Shown: piece by piece, positions 44,755 through 53,001 of the stretch
Position numbering within the stretch: the first letter of the stretch is position 1
How the letters are laid out: every line of letters begins with the position of its first letter
From: Streptomyces hawaiiensis
Lineage (GTDB): Bacteria; Actinomycetota; Actinomycetes; Streptomycetales; Streptomycetaceae
Direction of reading: 5' to 3'
NCBI RefSeq assembly: GCF_004803895.1
Contig: NZ_CP021978.1
Span: forward strand, 7,626,001 to 7,690,000
DNA: 64,000 nt
Translations under genes and position numbers: made by a program
The notes under the pieces: generated by a model
Seen by the model: only the letters and a program-made list of their open reading frames with translations
What the model was told of the DNA's origin: nothing
The model's database searches: none

Positions 44755-45447
44755 ATGACGACCGTACGCATCCCCGAAGACTGGCCCACGGCCGAGGAAC
44801 AGGCCCGCGCCGTCCAGGACGAACTGCGCGAGCGAGTGATCCTCGACCAACCGGGGCCGCCGCCCGGAACGGGCCATGTGACCGGGGTCGACGTCGCGTA
44901 CGACGACGAGCACGACGTCGTCGCGGCGGCAGCGGTCGTGCTGGACGCGTCGAGTCTCGAGGTCGTCGCCGAGGCCACGGCCGTGGGCCGGGTCTCCTTC
45001 CCCTACGTGCCCGGACTGCTCGCCTTCCGCGAGATCCCCACGGTCCTCGCCGCCCTCGACGCCCTGCCCTGCCCTCCCGGCCTCGTCGTCTGCGACGGCT
45101 ACGGCCTCGCCCATCCCCGCCGCTTCGGCCTCGCCAGCCACCTCGGCGTCCTGACCGGCCTGCCCACGATCGGCGTCGCCAAGAACCCCTTCGCCTTCAC
45201 CTACGACGAACCGGACACCCCGCGCGGCAGCACCTCCGCGCTGCTCGCCGGCTCCGAGGAGGTCGGCCGGGCCCTGCGCACCCGGGACGCCGTCAAGCCG
45301 GTCTTCGTCTCGGTCGGCCACCGCACGACGCTGGACAGCGCCTGCGCGCACACCCTCGCGCTGACCCCCGCCTACCGCCTTCCCGAGACCACGCGCAGGG
45401 CGGACGCGCTGTGCCGGAAGGCGTTGCGCGAGACCGGATCGGCCTGA
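44755..45447 (+). CDS. nfi: Endonuclease V
   Basis: This 230-residue enzyme has the metal-site motif TGVDVAYDDEHD (Asp43), PYVPGLLAFREIP with its Glu, and VVCDGYGLAHPRRFGLASHLGV, all hallmarks of Nfi. It nicks DNA one base 3' of deaminated adenine (hypoxanthine) and starts alternative excision repair. A -10-like TAGGCT at 44739-44744 lies 11 bases before the ATG, with no ribosome site, so the transcript may be leaderless. Confidence 0.94.
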   Translation: MTTVRIPEDWPTAEEQARAVQDELRERVILDQPGPPPGTGHVTGVDVAYDDEHDVVAAAAVVLDASSLEVVAEATAVGRVSFPYVPGLLAFREIPTVLAALDALPCPPGLVVCDGYGLAHPRRFGLASHLGVLTGLPTIGVAKNPFAFTYDEPDTPRGSTSALLAGSEEVGRALRTRDAVKPVFVSVGHRTTLDSACAHTLALTPAYRLPETTRRADALCRKALRETGSA

Positions 45448-45475
45448 CCGACGGCGCGACACGACCCGGGTACGG

Positions 45476-45527
45476 GTTCCGAGTACCGGTTCCGCGTACC
45501 GATTCTGAGTACCGGTTCTGAGTACCC
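45476..45527. repeat. Four tandem 13-base repeats upstream of a small membrane protein
   Basis: The units GTTCCGAGTACCG, GTTCCGCGTACCG, ATTCTGAGTACCG and GTTCTGAGTACCC follow one another without a gap. The core GTACCG resembles the half-site of the operator cluster at 3.1 kb. A 13-base period is not helical, so this may be a slipped array or a spaced protein-binding array. The 48-residue gene starts 44 bases later. Confidence 0.85.
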
Positions 45528-45570
45528 GTACGGATGTCCGCCCGCACCCCGCGTCGGCAGGCTGGGGCGC

Positions 45571-45717
45571 ATGACAACGCACCGCGCTCCCAAGCCTGTC
45601 GCCGACCCGACCCAGACCGTCGAGCGGGCGGTCACCATAGGCCTGATCCTCGCCGTGCTGGCCGGGCTCAGCTGGATCGCCGGGATGATCTACACCATCG
45701 CCGAGTGGCCGGGGTAG
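45571..45717 (+). CDS. 48-residue single-pass membrane protein
   Basis: A short frame encodes MTTHRAPKPVADPTQTVERA, then a hydrophobic helix (VTIGLILAVLAGLSWIAGMIY) and the tail TIAEWPG. The TM segment is clean and codon use fits Streptomyces. Upstream GGCAGGCTGGGGCGC offers only a modest ribosome site. Many Streptomyces have small membrane proteins of this shape with unknown roles. The stop lies four bases from the convergent enoyl-reductase stop. Confidence 0.65.
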   Translation: MTTHRAPKPVADPTQTVERAVTIGLILAVLAGLSWIAGMIYTIAEWPG

Positions 45718-45721
45718 GACT

Positions 45722-46900
45722 TCAGCGGGCCGACGCGACGCGGAAGCGGATGCCCGCCGCGCGCAACCGGTCGATCAGCGCGTCGCCCATCGCCACCGCG
45801 GTGGTGACCTGACCCGCCGTCTGCGGAAGGTCGTCGAGGGCCAGGCACAGCGCCGACTCGGCGAACATCTTGGCCGTCTCGTCGTAGCCGGGATCGCCGC
45901 CCGAGACCTCCGTGTACACCCGCTTGCCGCCGCCTTCGCCCACGAAGCGCACCGAGAACCAGCTCCTCGCCCGCTTCTCCGGGCTCGGCCCCTCCCCCGG
46001 CTTGAGCCGGTCCGACAACCAGCGCCGCGCGGACGGCACCTGGGCCGCCGCGACCAGCGCGCCGACCGCCGCGACCCCGCCCACGGCGACCGGCAGATGC
46101 CGGACGGCCGCGTACTGCCGGTAGCGGAAGTCGGGCCCGTACCGGTCGAGGGCCGACGCCGAGCGCCGCACGATCTGCGGGTCGATGGTCGGCATCGGCA
46201 GCGCCCACGCGCCGACCTCCTTGGCGAACCGGGGCGCACCGAGCGGCGCCGACGCCCGCCGGCCCACCAGCCGCGGCTCGTGCCGCCGCCGGTCCCGCAC
46301 GGCCGCCGCCATCTCCCGCTGCCGCGCGAACTGGTTGAGCGCGGAGGCGAAGGTCCCGCCCGAGAACGCCCCGTCGGCGGTCACGAAGCCCTCGATGCTC
46401 AGCGGCACGTCCTCCGGCAGCTGTTGCACGGTGAAGTACACGCCCAGGTCGTGCGGGATCGAGTCGAACCCTGCGGCGTGCACCAGCCGCGCCCCGGTCT
46501 CCCGCGCCCGTGCGTCGTGCCGGACGTACGTCAGATCCACGAACTCCGGCTCGCCACAGAGGTCCAGGTAGTCGGTCCCGGCGTCCGCGCATGCGGCGAC
46601 GAGCTCCTCGCCGTAACTCACGTACGGGCCGACGGTCGTGGCCACCACGCGCGCGTGCCCGGCGAGGTCGCGCAGCGAGGCCGGGTCGCAGACGTCCGCC
46701 CGCTCCACCCCCACCTCGGTGTCGGCGGGCAGCCGCTCCCGCAGCCGCTCCAGCTTCTCGGCGTTGCGGCCCGCGATCGCCCAGCGCAGCCCCTCGGGCG
46801 CATGGGCGGCCAGATACTCCGCGGTGAGCGCCCCGGCGAAACTGGTCGCTCCGAAGAGCACGATGTCGTACGGACGGTCCGTCCTGTTTTGCCTGCTCAT
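45722..46900 (-). CDS. Saccharopine dehydrogenase-family / trans-acting enoyl reductase-like protein
   Basis: This 392-residue protein starts with an NAD(P) fold (DIVLFGATSFAGALTAEYLA), followed by AIAGRNAEKLERLRERL and AGFDSIPHDLGVYF. It has a C-terminal helix near residues 270-285. These features match saccharopine-dehydrogenase-like proteins and the mycobacterial trans-acting enoyl reductases used in complex lipid synthesis. The biological substrate here is unknown. It is divergent from a YjbR gene. Confidence 0.88.
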   Translation of the reverse strand: MSRQNRTDRPYDIVLFGATSFAGALTAEYLAAHAPEGLRWAIAGRNAEKLERLRERLPADTEVGVERADVCDPASLRDLAGHARVVATTVGPYVSYGEELVAACADAGTDYLDLCGEPEFVDLTYVRHDARARETGARLVHAAGFDSIPHDLGVYFTVQQLPEDVPLSIEGFVTADGAFSGGTFASALNQFARQREMAAAVRDRRRHEPRLVGRRASAPLGAPRFAKEVGAWALPMPTIDPQIVRRSASALDRYGPDFRYRQYAAVRHLPVAVGGVAAVGALVAAAQVPSARRWLSDRLKPGEGPSPEKRARSWFSVRFVGEGGGKRVYTEVSGGDPGYDETAKMFAESALCLALDDLPQTAGQVTTAVAMGDALIDRLRAAGIRFRVASAR

Positions 46901-46991
46901 GACACCCCTCGGTCGTGCAGCCCGTGCCGCTGTCGGTGGCCGAGGCTAGCGTGAGGAGTGCGGAGCCCGACGACGAGCCCGGAGGACGACG

Positions 46992-47372
46992 ATGGCCGTG
47001 CCCAGGAATGCCCTGAAGAAGTGGGAGAAAGTGCGCGCGTTCGCACTGGGGCTGCCGGACGCCGTCGAGGAGTTCCCCTGGGGTGAGTCCGTCGCGAAGG
47101 TCAACAAGAAGGTGTTCGTCTTCCTCGGTGTCGAGGACGGCAGTTACCCCCTGGGGGTGACGGTGAAGCTGAAGGACGAGACGGCGCACGCGCACGCGCT
47201 GGCCTGCCCCGGTGCCGAACCCGCCGGATACGGCCTGGGCAAGGCGGGCTGGGTGAGCATCCCCCTGGAGCAGCAGGGCGCCCCGGCCGCGGAAGTGCTC
47301 TGCGACTGGGTGGAGGAGAGCTACCGCGTGATCGCCCCGAAGCGGCTGATAGTGGAGTTGGACGGGAGCTGA
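46992..47372 (+). CDS. MmcQ/YjbR-family protein
   Basis: This 126-residue protein matches the YjbR fold: LGLPDAVEEFPWGESVAKVNKKVFVFL, SIPLEQQGAPAAEVLCDWVEESYRVIAPKRL. The fold resembles the double-psi DNA-binding type, but no function is established. ATG at 46992 follows CCCGGAGGACGACG, a good ribosome site. It precedes the beta-oxidation operon by 110 bases that hold a separate promoter. Confidence 0.9.
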   Translation: MAVPRNALKKWEKVRAFALGLPDAVEEFPWGESVAKVNKKVFVFLGVEDGSYPLGVTVKLKDETAHAHALACPGAEPAGYGLGKAGWVSIPLEQQGAPAAEVLCDWVEESYRVIAPKRLIVELDGS

Positions 47373-47390
47373 CCTCGTTCGGCAGATTGC

Positions 47391-47441
47391 TAAGCGCTTG
47401 CTCGTTCAGGTCTTGTGCCGAGTGGAACACGTTCTTAGCAT
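47391..47441 (+). promoter_or_regulatory. Operator and promoter of the racemase-thiolase-FadB operon
   Basis: TAAGCGCTTG (47391-47400), centred on the palindrome AAGCGCTT, resembles operators seen before many actinobacterial acyl-CoA genes, from memory bound by TetR-type regulators. A good promoter follows: TTGTGC (47413-47418), 17 bases, TAGCAT (47436-47441). Transcription would begin about 35 bases before the ATG at 47483. No TetR gene is adjacent. Confidence 0.6.
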
Positions 47442-47482
47442 CACTGGTGTTACATCAAATGTGTCACAGCACTGGGGGCTGG

Positions 47483-48628
47483 ATGACCACGGCAGGGACG
47501 TCAGGACACGGCCCGCTCACCGGCGTGCGCGTGGTCGAGCTGGCGGGTATCGGGCCCGGCCCGTTCGCCGCCATGCTCCTGGCCGACCTCGGGGCCGACG
47601 TCGTGCGCGTGGACCGCCCCGGCGGCCCCGGACTCGCGATCGACCCGGCCTACGACGTCACCAACCGCAACAAGCGCTCGGTGGTCGTCGACCTGAAGGC
47701 CCCGGACGGCCCGGACCGGGTGCTCGACCTCGCGGCCCGCGCCGACATCCTGCTCGAGGGCAACCGTCCCGGCGTCGCCGAGCGCCTCGGCGTGGGTCCC
47801 GAGCCCTGCCACGCCCGCAACCCGTCTCTCGTCTACGGCCGGATGACCGGCTGGGGCCAGGACGGCCCGCTCGCGCGGCGCGCCGGGCATGACATCGCCT
47901 ACATCGCCCCCACCGGCACCCTCGGCATGATCGGCCGCCCGGACGAACCGCCAGCGGTTCCGGCCAACCTGCTCGGCGACTACGCGGGCGGCTCCCTGTA
48001 CCTCGTCGTCGGCGTCCTCGCCGCCCTCCACCACGCCCGCGCGACCGGCACCGGCCAGGTCGTGGACGCCGCCATCGTCGACGGCACCGCCCACCTCGCC
48101 ACGATGATCCACGGCATGCTCGCCGCCGGCGGCTGGCAGGACCGCCGCGGCGCCAACCTCCTGGACGGCGGCTGCCCCTACTACGGCACCTACGAGACGG
48201 CCGACGGCCGGTACATGGCCGTCGGCGCGCTGGAGCCGCAGTTCTACGAGGAGTTCCTCGCCCTCCTCGGCCTCGGCGACCGGACCGGGGCCCGCAAGGA
48301 CATCGCCCGCTGGGACGAACTGCGCGAAGAAGTCGCCGCCCGCTTCAAGAGCCGTACCAGGGACGAGTGGACGGCCGTCTTCGACGGCTCCGACGCGTGC
48401 GTGGCGCCCGTGCTGTCGCTGCGCGAGGCCCCGCACCACCCGCACCTGGCCGCCCGCGGCACCTTCACCGACCACGGCGGCATCACCCAGCCCGCCCCGG
48501 CCCCCCGCTTCTGCGCGACCCCGACCTCCGTCCGCACCGGCCCGGCCCGGCCGGGCGCCGACACGGCGGACGTCGCCCGGGACTGGGACGTCCCCGGGCT
48601 CCTCCCGTCGTCCAAAAACCCTCAGTGA
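47483..48628 (+). CDS. CaiB/BaiF-family alpha-methylacyl-CoA racemase
   Basis: This 381-residue class III CoA-transferase-fold protein carries GIGPGPFAAMLLADLGADVVRVDRPG, then GHDIAYIAPTG (catalytic His) and ANLLGDYAGGS (catalytic Asp), as in AMACR/Mcr. It inverts the methyl-bearing carbon of branched acyl-CoA, so that 2-methyl chains can enter beta-oxidation. ATG at 47483 has GGGGG upstream. The frame is open earlier, across the promoter. It is followed after 11 bases by thiolase in the same operon. Confidence 0.92.
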   Translation: MTTAGTSGHGPLTGVRVVELAGIGPGPFAAMLLADLGADVVRVDRPGGPGLAIDPAYDVTNRNKRSVVVDLKAPDGPDRVLDLAARADILLEGNRPGVAERLGVGPEPCHARNPSLVYGRMTGWGQDGPLARRAGHDIAYIAPTGTLGMIGRPDEPPAVPANLLGDYAGGSLYLVVGVLAALHHARATGTGQVVDAAIVDGTAHLATMIHGMLAAGGWQDRRGANLLDGGCPYYGTYETADGRYMAVGALEPQFYEEFLALLGLGDRTGARKDIARWDELREEVAARFKSRTRDEWTAVFDGSDACVAPVLSLREAPHHPHLAARGTFTDHGGITQPAPAPRFCATPTSVRTGPARPGADTADVARDWDVPGLLPSSKNPQ

Positions 48629-48639
48629 AAGGCCCCCTC

Positions 48640-49854
48640 GTGAGCACCGAAGCGTACGTCTACGACGCGATCCGCACCCCGCGCGGCCGCGGCAAGGCCA
48701 ACGGCGCCCTGCACGGCACCAAGCCCATCGACCTGGTCGTCGGACTCATCCACGAGATCCGCGCCCGGTTCCCGGACCTCGACCCGGCCGCCGTCGACGA
48801 CATCGTCCTCGGCGTCGTCGGCCCGGTCGGCGACCAGGGCTCCGACATCGCCCGGATCGCCGCCATCGCCGCGGGCCTGCCCGACACGGTCGCCGGTGTG
48901 CAGGAGAACCGCTTTTGTGCCTCGGGCCTGGAGGCCGTCAACCTGGCCGCCGCCAAGGTGCGTTCCGGCTGGGAGGACCTCGTCCTCGCGGGCGGTGTCG
49001 AATCGATGTCCCGGGTGCCGATGGCCTCCGACGGCGGCGCCTGGTTCAACGACCCCATGACCAACCTGGACGTCAACTTCGTACCGCAGGGCATCGGCGC
49101 CGACCTCATCGCCACCATCGAGGGCTTCTCCCGGCGCGACGTCGACGAGTACGCGGCGCTCTCCCAGGAGCGGGCCGCCACCGCGATGAAGGACGGCCGC
49201 TTCGAGAGGTCGGTCGTCCCGGTCAAGGACCGCAGCGGTCTCGTCGTCCTCGACCACGACGAGTTCCCCCGCCCCGGCACCACCGCCGACTCCCTCGCGG
49301 GGCTCAAGCCGTCCTTCGCGGACATCGGCGAACTCGGCGGCTTCGACGCGGTGGCCCTCCAGCAGTACCACTGGGTGGAGAAGATCGACCACGTTCACCA
49401 CGCGGGCAACTCCTCCGGCATCGTGGACGGCGCCTCGCTCGTCGCGATCGGCTCCAAGGAGGTCGGCGAGCGCTACGGCCTCACGCCCCGCGCTCGGATC
49501 GTCTCCGCCGCCGTCTCCGGCTCCGAGCCGACCATCATGCTCACCGGCCCCGCCCCGGCCACCCGCAAGGCCCTCGCCAAGGCCGGGCTCACCATCGACG
49601 ACATCGACCTCGTCGAGATCAACGAGGCGTTCGCCGCGGTCGTGCTGCGCTTCGTCAAGGACATGGGCCTGTCCCTGGACAAGGTCAACGTCAACGGCGG
49701 CGCGATCGCGCTCGGCCACCCCCTCGGCGCCACCGGCGCGATGATCCTCGGCACCCTCGTCGACGAACTCGAGCGCCAGGACAAGCGCTACGGCCTCGCC
49801 ACGCTGTGCGTCGGCGGCGGCATGGGCGTCGCCACGATCGTCGAGCGCATCTGA
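48640..49854 (+). CDS. Acetyl-CoA C-acyltransferase (FadA-like thiolase)
   Basis: This 404-residue thiolase has Cys93 in NRFCASGLEAVN as the nucleophile, with GHPLGATGA and LCVGGGMGVA near the end. It works with the next gene in the last step of fatty-acid beta-oxidation. GTG at 48640 has AAAGG eight bases upstream. GTG at 48625, overlapping the racemase stop, is an alternative and would add five residues. Confidence 0.93.
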   Translation: MSTEAYVYDAIRTPRGRGKANGALHGTKPIDLVVGLIHEIRARFPDLDPAAVDDIVLGVVGPVGDQGSDIARIAAIAAGLPDTVAGVQENRFCASGLEAVNLAAAKVRSGWEDLVLAGGVESMSRVPMASDGGAWFNDPMTNLDVNFVPQGIGADLIATIEGFSRRDVDEYAALSQERAATAMKDGRFERSVVPVKDRSGLVVLDHDEFPRPGTTADSLAGLKPSFADIGELGGFDAVALQQYHWVEKIDHVHHAGNSSGIVDGASLVAIGSKEVGERYGLTPRARIVSAAVSGSEPTIMLTGPAPATRKALAKAGLTIDDIDLVEINEAFAAVVLRFVKDMGLSLDKVNVNGGAIALGHPLGATGAMILGTLVDELERQDKRYGLATLCVGGGMGVATIVERI

Positions 49855-49888
49855 CCCCCTCCCGACGGATCACACGGAGCACCTCCAC

Positions 49889-52075
49889 ATGAGCACTGAG
49901 TCCACCACCATCCGCTGGGAACAGGACCGCACCGGCCTCGTCACCCTGGTCATCGACGACCCGAACCAGTCCGCGAACACCATGAACCAGGCGTTCCGCG
50001 ACTCGCTGGCCGCCGTCACCGACCGCCTGGAGGCCGAGAAGGACTCCATCCGGGGCGTCATCATCACCTCCGCGAAGAAGACCTTCTTCGCCGGCGGCGA
50101 CCTGCGCGACCTGATCCGCGTCACGCCCGACACGGCCCAGGAGCTGTTCGACGGCGGCATGGCGATCAAGCGGAACCTGCGCCGCATCGAGACCCTCGGC
50201 AAGCCCGTCGTCGCCGCCCTCAACGGCGCGGCCCTGGGCGGCGGTTACGAGATCGCCCTGGCCTGCCACCACCGTGTCGCCCTCGACGCGCCCGGTTCCA
50301 AGATCGGCTGCCCCGAGGTCACCCTCGGCCTGCTGCCCGGCGGTGGCGGCGTCGTCCGCACGGTCCGCCTGCTGGGCATCGCCGACGCCCTGCTGAAGGT
50401 CCTCCTCCAGGGCACCCAGTACAGCCCGCGCCGCGCCCTGGAGAACGGCCTCGTCGACGAGGTGGCCGACAGCCCGGAGGACATGCTCGCCAAGGCCCGC
50501 GCCTTCATCGACGCCAACCCCGAGTCCCGGCAGCCCTGGGACAAGCCGGGCTACCGCATCCCGGGCGGCACACCCGCCAACCCCAAGTTCGCCGCGAACC
50601 TGCCCGCCTTCCCGGCCAGCCTGCGCAAGCAGACGAACGGCGCCCCCTACCCGGCGCCGCGCAACATCCTGGCCGCCGCCGTCGAGGGCTCCCAGGTCGA
50701 CTTCGAGACCGCGCAGGTCATCGAGGCCCGCTACTTCGTGGACCTCGCGGCCGGCCAGACCTCGAAGAACATGATCCAGGCCTTCTTCTTCGACCTACAG
50801 GCCGTCAACTCCGGCGCCAACCGCCCCCAGGGCATCGAGCCCCGCAAGGCCCGCAAGGTCGCCGTCCTCGGCGCCGGGATGATGGGCGCGGGCATCGCCT
50901 ACTCCTGCGCCCGCGCGGGCATCGACGTGGTCCTGAAGGACGTCTCCCTGGAGGCGGCCCTCAAGGGCAAGGCCTACTCCGAGAAGCTGTGCGCCAAGGC
51001 CGTCTCCAAGGGCCGTACGACCCAGGAGAAGGCCGACGCGCTGCTCGCCCGCGTCACCCCCACCGCCGAGGTCCAGGACCTGGCCGGCTGCGACGCCGTC
51101 ATCGAGGCCGTCTTCGAGGACACGTCGCTCAAGCACAAGGTGTTCCAGGAGATCCAGCACGTCGTGGAGCCCGACGCGCTGCTGTGCTCCAACACCTCCA
51201 CCCTGCCCATCACCGCCCTCGCCGAAGGCGTGGAGCGCCAGGGCGACTTCATCGGCCTGCACTTCTTCTCGCCCGTCGACAAGATGCCGCTCGTCGAGAT
51301 CATCAAGGGCGAGCGCAGTGGCGAGGAGGCCCTGGCCCGCGCCTTCGACCTGGTGCGGCAGATCAACAAGACCCCGATCGTCGTCAACGACTCGCGCGGC
51401 TTCTTCACCTCCCGCGTCATCGGCCACTTCATCAACGAGGGCGTCGCCATGGTCGGCGAGGGCATCGAACCGGCCTCGGTCGAGCAGGCCGCCGCCCAGG
51501 CCGGTTACCCGGCCAAGGTGCTGTCGCTGATGGACGAACTGACGCTCACCCTGCCCCGCAAGATCCGGGCCGAGTCGAAGCGCGCGGTCGAGGAGGCGGG
51601 CGGCACCTGGACGGCCCACCCCGCCGAGGCCGTCATCGACCGTATGGTCGACGAGTTCGGCCGCACCGGCCGCAGCGGCGGCGCCGGCTTCTACGACTAC
51701 GGCGACGACGGCAAGCGCACCGGACTCTGGCCCGGACTGCGCGAGCACTACACCAAGCCCGGCCACCGGATCCCGTTCCGGGACATGCAGGAGCGCATGT
51801 TGTTCTCCGAGGCGCTGGACACCGTCCGGCTGCTGGAGGAGGGCGTGCTGACCTCGGTCGCCGACGCCAACATCGGCTCCATCTTCGGCATCGGCTTCCC
51901 GGGCTGGACCGGCGGCGTGCTCCAGTACATCAACGGCTACGAGGGAGGCCTGCCCGGATTCGTGGCACGCGCGCGTGAACTCGCCGAGCAGTACGGGGAG
52001 CGCTTCACGCCGCCCGCGCTGCTGGTGGAGAAGGCGGAGAAGGGGGAGCGGTTCAGCGACTCAGCCCGCGTCTGA
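49889..52075 (+). CDS. FadB-like multifunctional enoyl-CoA hydratase / 3-hydroxyacyl-CoA dehydrogenase
   Basis: This 728-residue fusion has an N-terminal crotonase domain (FFAGGDLRDL, then GGGYEIALACHHRVA and EVTLGLLPGGGG with the catalytic Glu) to about residue 290. Then come an NAD-binding HCDH domain (VAVLGAGMMGAGIAYSCARAG) and C-terminal dimer helices (HFFSPVDKMPLVEII, VNDSRGFFTSRV). It hydrates enoyl-CoA and oxidises the 3-hydroxyacyl product. The partner thiolase lies 34 bases upstream. The final 15 bases overlap the convergent MerR gene. Confidence 0.95.
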   Translation: MSTESTTIRWEQDRTGLVTLVIDDPNQSANTMNQAFRDSLAAVTDRLEAEKDSIRGVIITSAKKTFFAGGDLRDLIRVTPDTAQELFDGGMAIKRNLRRIETLGKPVVAALNGAALGGGYEIALACHHRVALDAPGSKIGCPEVTLGLLPGGGGVVRTVRLLGIADALLKVLLQGTQYSPRRALENGLVDEVADSPEDMLAKARAFIDANPESRQPWDKPGYRIPGGTPANPKFAANLPAFPASLRKQTNGAPYPAPRNILAAAVEGSQVDFETAQVIEARYFVDLAAGQTSKNMIQAFFFDLQAVNSGANRPQGIEPRKARKVAVLGAGMMGAGIAYSCARAGIDVVLKDVSLEAALKGKAYSEKLCAKAVSKGRTTQEKADALLARVTPTAEVQDLAGCDAVIEAVFEDTSLKHKVFQEIQHVVEPDALLCSNTSTLPITALAEGVERQGDFIGLHFFSPVDKMPLVEIIKGERSGEEALARAFDLVRQINKTPIVVNDSRGFFTSRVIGHFINEGVAMVGEGIEPASVEQAAAQAGYPAKVLSLMDELTLTLPRKIRAESKRAVEEAGGTWTAHPAEAVIDRMVDEFGRTGRSGGAGFYDYGDDGKRTGLWPGLREHYTKPGHRIPFRDMQERMLFSEALDTVRLLEEGVLTSVADANIGSIFGIGFPGWTGGVLQYINGYEGGLPGFVARARELAEQYGERFTPPALLVEKAEKGERFSDSARV

Positions 52076-52783
52076 TCCGCCGGAGCCCGAAGGCCCGGTG
52101 AGCCACTCGCCCAGCTCTTCCTTCAGTGACCGCTGAAAAGCGGTGAGGAGCGCCTGCACCACCAGGGGGTGCATGTGCGCCGACAAGGAGCGCACGTCTC
52201 GCGCGTCACGCTCGGCGACCTCACCGCGGAAGAGCTGGGACAGCTCCCGGGCGGCGGCGCGCGTGTGTTCGTTGAGGACCGTGCGCGCCGCGAAGATCGC
52301 CTCCTGGGAGAGCGGCACGTCCAGCAGCCCGGCGCCGAGCCGGAGCAGACCGAGGTCGGCCTCGTACCCGCCGTCCGCGGGCCGGACCACGCCCATCGCG
52401 ACGAGCCGCTCGACGTCCTCGTCGTCCAGCGGCCGTCCGGCCCGCCGCTCCAGCTCCGCGCGCGTGACCGTCTCGACGGACTCCGGCGCCCAGGAGGCCA
52501 CCACGGCCCGGTGGATGGCGAGGTCGTGCGCGCTCAGGTCCGGCGGCAGCTGCCGCAGGTAGCGCTCGATGCCGGCCAGCGTCATGCCCTGCTGCTGCAA
52601 CTCCTCGATCAGCGCCAGCCGGGCCAGATGATCGCGTCCGTAGTGCCCGACGCGCCGCGGACCGAGCACCGGCGGGGGCAGCAGCCCCTTCGTGCCGTAG
52701 AAGCGGAGCGTGCGCACCGTGACACCGGCCCGGGCGGCCAGCTCGTCGATCGTGAGGGTCGGCTCCTCGGTGTCGGTCGTCAT
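52061..52783 (-). CDS. MerR-family transcriptional regulator
   Basis: This 240-residue regulator has an N-terminal MerR DNA-binding domain, TIDELAARAGVTVRTLRFYGTKGLLPPPV, followed by the wing and dimer helix ALIEELQQQGMTLAGIERYL. A longer than usual helical C-terminal effector domain has no Cys metal site, so a metal sensor is unlikely. ATG at 52783 lacks a ribosome site and may be leaderless. It could control the beta-oxidation operon, whose end it overlaps, or the divergent permease. Confidence 0.88.
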   Translation of the reverse strand: MTTDTEEPTLTIDELAARAGVTVRTLRFYGTKGLLPPPVLGPRRVGHYGRDHLARLALIEELQQQGMTLAGIERYLRQLPPDLSAHDLAIHRAVVASWAPESVETVTRAELERRAGRPLDDEDVERLVAMGVVRPADGGYEADLGLLRLGAGLLDVPLSQEAIFAARTVLNEHTRAAARELSQLFRGEVAERDARDVRSLSAHMHPLVVQALLTAFQRSLKEELGEWLTGPSGSGGSDAG

Positions 52784-53001
52784 GTGCAGCAGTATCGCTG
52801 TCTCACCAGTGCTGTGAAACCTCCGGCGCCCCAGGTGAAGACCGTGTGAGAAGTGGCGCTCTGTGAGGTATGCCATCGCGTGAGCCGCGCCCGGCGGGGG
52901 AAGGTGGCCCCTTGGTCTGTGCCCTGACAGAGGGCGCGGACCTTATGTACGTCCGGAAGCCGAGCGCGACCCGCTCGGGCGCACCAGAGAGTGGATCCAC
53001 C

